DNA from: a virus
IMG/VR virus record: IMGVR_UViG_3300025099_000147
Location: 1-23,564 of that record
Reading direction: 5' to 3' (one strand)
Length of the DNA: 23,564 bases
Shown piece by piece: positions 22,774 to 23,564 of this stretch (position 1 is its first letter; every line of letters starts with the position of its first letter). A program made the position numbers and the translations under genes. The notes under the pieces were generated by a model. That model was not told the origin of the DNA and did no database searches. It was given only the letters and a program-made list of their open reading frames with translations.

Positions 22774-22802
22774 GTTATAGTTTATACTGAATATAAAGTC
22801 AA
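22774..22802 (-). promoter_or_regulatory. Sigma70-like promoter for DUF932-integrase
   Basis: On the minus strand TTGACT (22802-22797), 17 bases, TATAAC (22779-22774), directly followed by a second possible -10 box TATAAT (22773-22768). It lies in the longest noncoding gap of the window (22743-22853), upstream of DUF932. The predicted start near 22767 gives a 25-base leader. The rest of the gap shows no gene and no clear terminator. Confidence 0.75.
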
Positions 22803-22853
22803 CTGATATTGTGTTGTACAGATACCCATCACCCCTATACTCAGTAGCAACTT

Positions 22854-23120
22854 TTATTCATTACCAGAAGATTTCTTAATCTTATAGTTTCGCCACCTAT
22901 TAGTATGATGACAATCGTCATGTTTAGGTAACTCTAAGTTAAATATCTCAGCTAAAAAATATTCTAAGCCACCAAGATTAATAACCTTGTGATAGTCGAT
23001 AGGACATGTATCTTGTACATCATTCACGATATCTTTTAAGTTATTAATTTCTGTAAGCAACCTTTCTTTTTGTTGCTCATTCAATTTGTCAATGATTGAC
23101 ATTTTTTTATTGATAGTCAT
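22854..23120 (-). CDS. Small hypothetical protein (88 aa)
   Basis: The start at 23120 has AAAGG about seven bases upstream, inside the end of the previous gene. Met7 lacks a ribosome site. Residues 1-35 are a charged helix (KLNEQQKERLLTEINNLKDIVNDV) that looks like coiled coil. A Leu-rich segment (VINLGGLEYFLAEIFNLELP) follows, and then a His/Asp/Cys/Arg-rich end (DDCHHTNRWRNYKIKK). The DDCHH cluster might bind metal, but no family is recognised. It belongs to the small early genes upstream of DUF932. Confidence 0.65.
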   Translation of the reverse strand: MTINKKMSIIDKLNEQQKERLLTEINNLKDIVNDVQDTCPIDYHKVINLGGLEYFLAEIFNLELPKHDDCHHTNRWRNYKIKKSSGNE

Positions 23121-23121
23121 G

Positions 23122-23150
23122 TTAATACCTTTCTTCTAGTGCTATGTCAA
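23122..23150 (-). promoter_or_regulatory. Weak promoter-like sequence before the 88-aa gene
   Basis: On the minus strand TTGACA (23150-23145), 17 bases, TATTAA (23127-23122). The -10 match is poor. The implied start near 23115 would fall inside the 88-aa gene if that gene starts at 23120, so it would fit only a Met7 start. It is listed because the -35 box and spacing equal the better candidates. Confidence 0.25.
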
Positions 23151-23361
23151 AGTCTTCACCTTCATCAGTAGAAATTAAAAAGTAGTTAAGCAAATTTTCA
23201 GTTTGTTGTTTATTCAGATACATTCTATTTGCCAATTCCTTCAAAACAAATTCCTTTTGTTTATACTCAGGTGACAAATGACGAGAATATGCATCTTCGT
23301 GTGTACTCACATCATTTACTTTATCTACTTCTAAAACAAATTTTACATTATATATAGTCAT
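23122..23361 (-). CDS. Small hypothetical protein (79 aa)
   Basis: The frame can be extended to 23403, but I chose the ATG at 23361. GGGAG lies seven bases before it, and the upstream gene ends at 23373, leaving an 11-base gap rather than a 31-base overlap. The product begins with a beta strand (TIYNVKFVLEVDKVNDV). A helix-rich middle with an alternating Leu pattern (EFVLKELANRMYLNKQQTENLLNYFLIS) follows, and the end is acidic. No family is recognised. It is followed by 1 base and the 88-aa gene, so the two are probably expressed together. Confidence 0.65.
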   Translation of the reverse strand: MTIYNVKFVLEVDKVNDVSTHEDAYSRHLSPEYKQKEFVLKELANRMYLNKQQTENLLNYFLISTDEGEDFDIALEERY

Positions 23362-23372
23362 CGTGTTTCTCC

Positions 23373-23564
23373 CTATTTGGTGTCTACATAAACCCTTAGA
23401 CACTTTGATTTATCGATTGGTTGACCCATTTCGTAACGCTTCCAACCTTCTGATTGTTTAGTCTTATCATCAAGATACTGACCACGAACCCTAATCTTGT
23501 AAGATTCCTTATTCAGATACTGTTTTAGTTGTGCAACAAAGGCTTTACCATCCGTATCGTTAGG
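23373..23564 (-). CDS. Partial hypothetical gene at right edge (C-terminal 63 residues)
   Basis: The reverse strand is open from the last base of the window to a TAG at 23375-23373. The 63 visible residues start with NDTDGKAFVAQLKQYLNK and end with CLRVYVDTK. The segment looks like an alpha/beta domain with many Lys and Tyr residues. The start lies outside the window, so neither length nor family can be judged. The 11-base spacing to the next gene, with that gene's ribosome site right after the TAG, supports it as a true gene. Confidence 0.6.
   Translation of the reverse strand, partial: PNDTDGKAFVAQLKQYLNKESYKIRVRGQYLDDKTKQSEGWKRYEMGQPIDKSKCLRVYVDTK

Noticed and set aside
22743-22853. Possible 15-codon leader peptide in the gap before DUF932 and a terminator there
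   Set aside because: The frame is too short and overlaps the promoter. No convincing stem-loop was found.
23362-23403. N-terminal extension of the 79-aa protein to an ATG at 23403
   Set aside because: It overlaps the C-terminus of the upstream partial gene by 31 bases, while the internal ATG has an ideal GGGAG site.
1-23564. tRNA genes or a tRNA-derived attP core
   Set aside because: No cloverleaf-like or T-arm (GGTTCAAATCC-type) sequence was recognised by eye. A tRNA search program should confirm.

Overview
The window looks like part of a tailed-phage genome or prophage, most likely a marine short-tailed phage of the kind that infects AT-rich Alphaproteobacteria (SAR11/SAR116-like hosts). 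The sequence is AT-rich, densely packed, and split into two convergent gene blocks. The strongest pointer is the family A DNA polymerase, which carries a DnaJ-like zinc finger between its exonuclease and polymerase parts. As far as I recall, this arrangement is typical of the HMO-2011 phage group. That assignment comes from memory of the family, not from a search.

Left block (1-10244, plus strand) holds virion genes. They are: the C-terminal part of a SPRY-containing tail fibre or adhesin, a probable tail-assembly chaperone-like protein, a small membrane protein (possible holin), and a set of large proteins that look like internal or DNA-ejection proteins (662, 472 and 1130 aa). Two small unknown genes lie between these. 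The 662-aa protein contains about 22 consecutive 11-residue repeats with a recurrent asparagine. A hairpin overlaps the end of this block, next to the convergent junction.

Right block (10265-23564, minus strand, read from right to left) holds early genes and the genes for replication and nucleotide metabolism. In transcription order they are: small unknown genes, a DUF932 protein, a tyrosine integrase, a TOPRIM primase, a DnaB-type helicase, an HNH endonuclease, DNA polymerase, a putative ssDNA-binding protein, a Cas4-like Fe-S exonuclease, a T7-type endonuclease I (Holliday junction resolvase), an unknown gene, a DUF3310 protein, a B12-dependent (class II) ribonucleotide reductase, two more small genes, an RMF-like protein and a MazG-like pyrophosphohydrolase. 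Together they would replicate, recombine and resolve phage DNA and supply deoxynucleotides. The integrase suggests a temperate or once-temperate lifestyle.

Reading the gaps adds two small genes of 50 and 55 codons on either side of the reductase gene, plus a partial gene at the right edge. It also shows that the first gene is cut by the left edge. On the minus strand I find four sigma70-like promoters with a TTGAC(A/T) box, exactly 17 bases, and a TATAA(A/C/G) box. They sit before DUF932-integrase, before primase-helicase-polymerase, before the putative ssDNA-binding gene, and before DUF3310-reductase. I found none of this form on the plus strand by eye. No RNA genes, CRISPR arrays or insertion sequences were seen. 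The longest stretch without a gene is about 110 bases.
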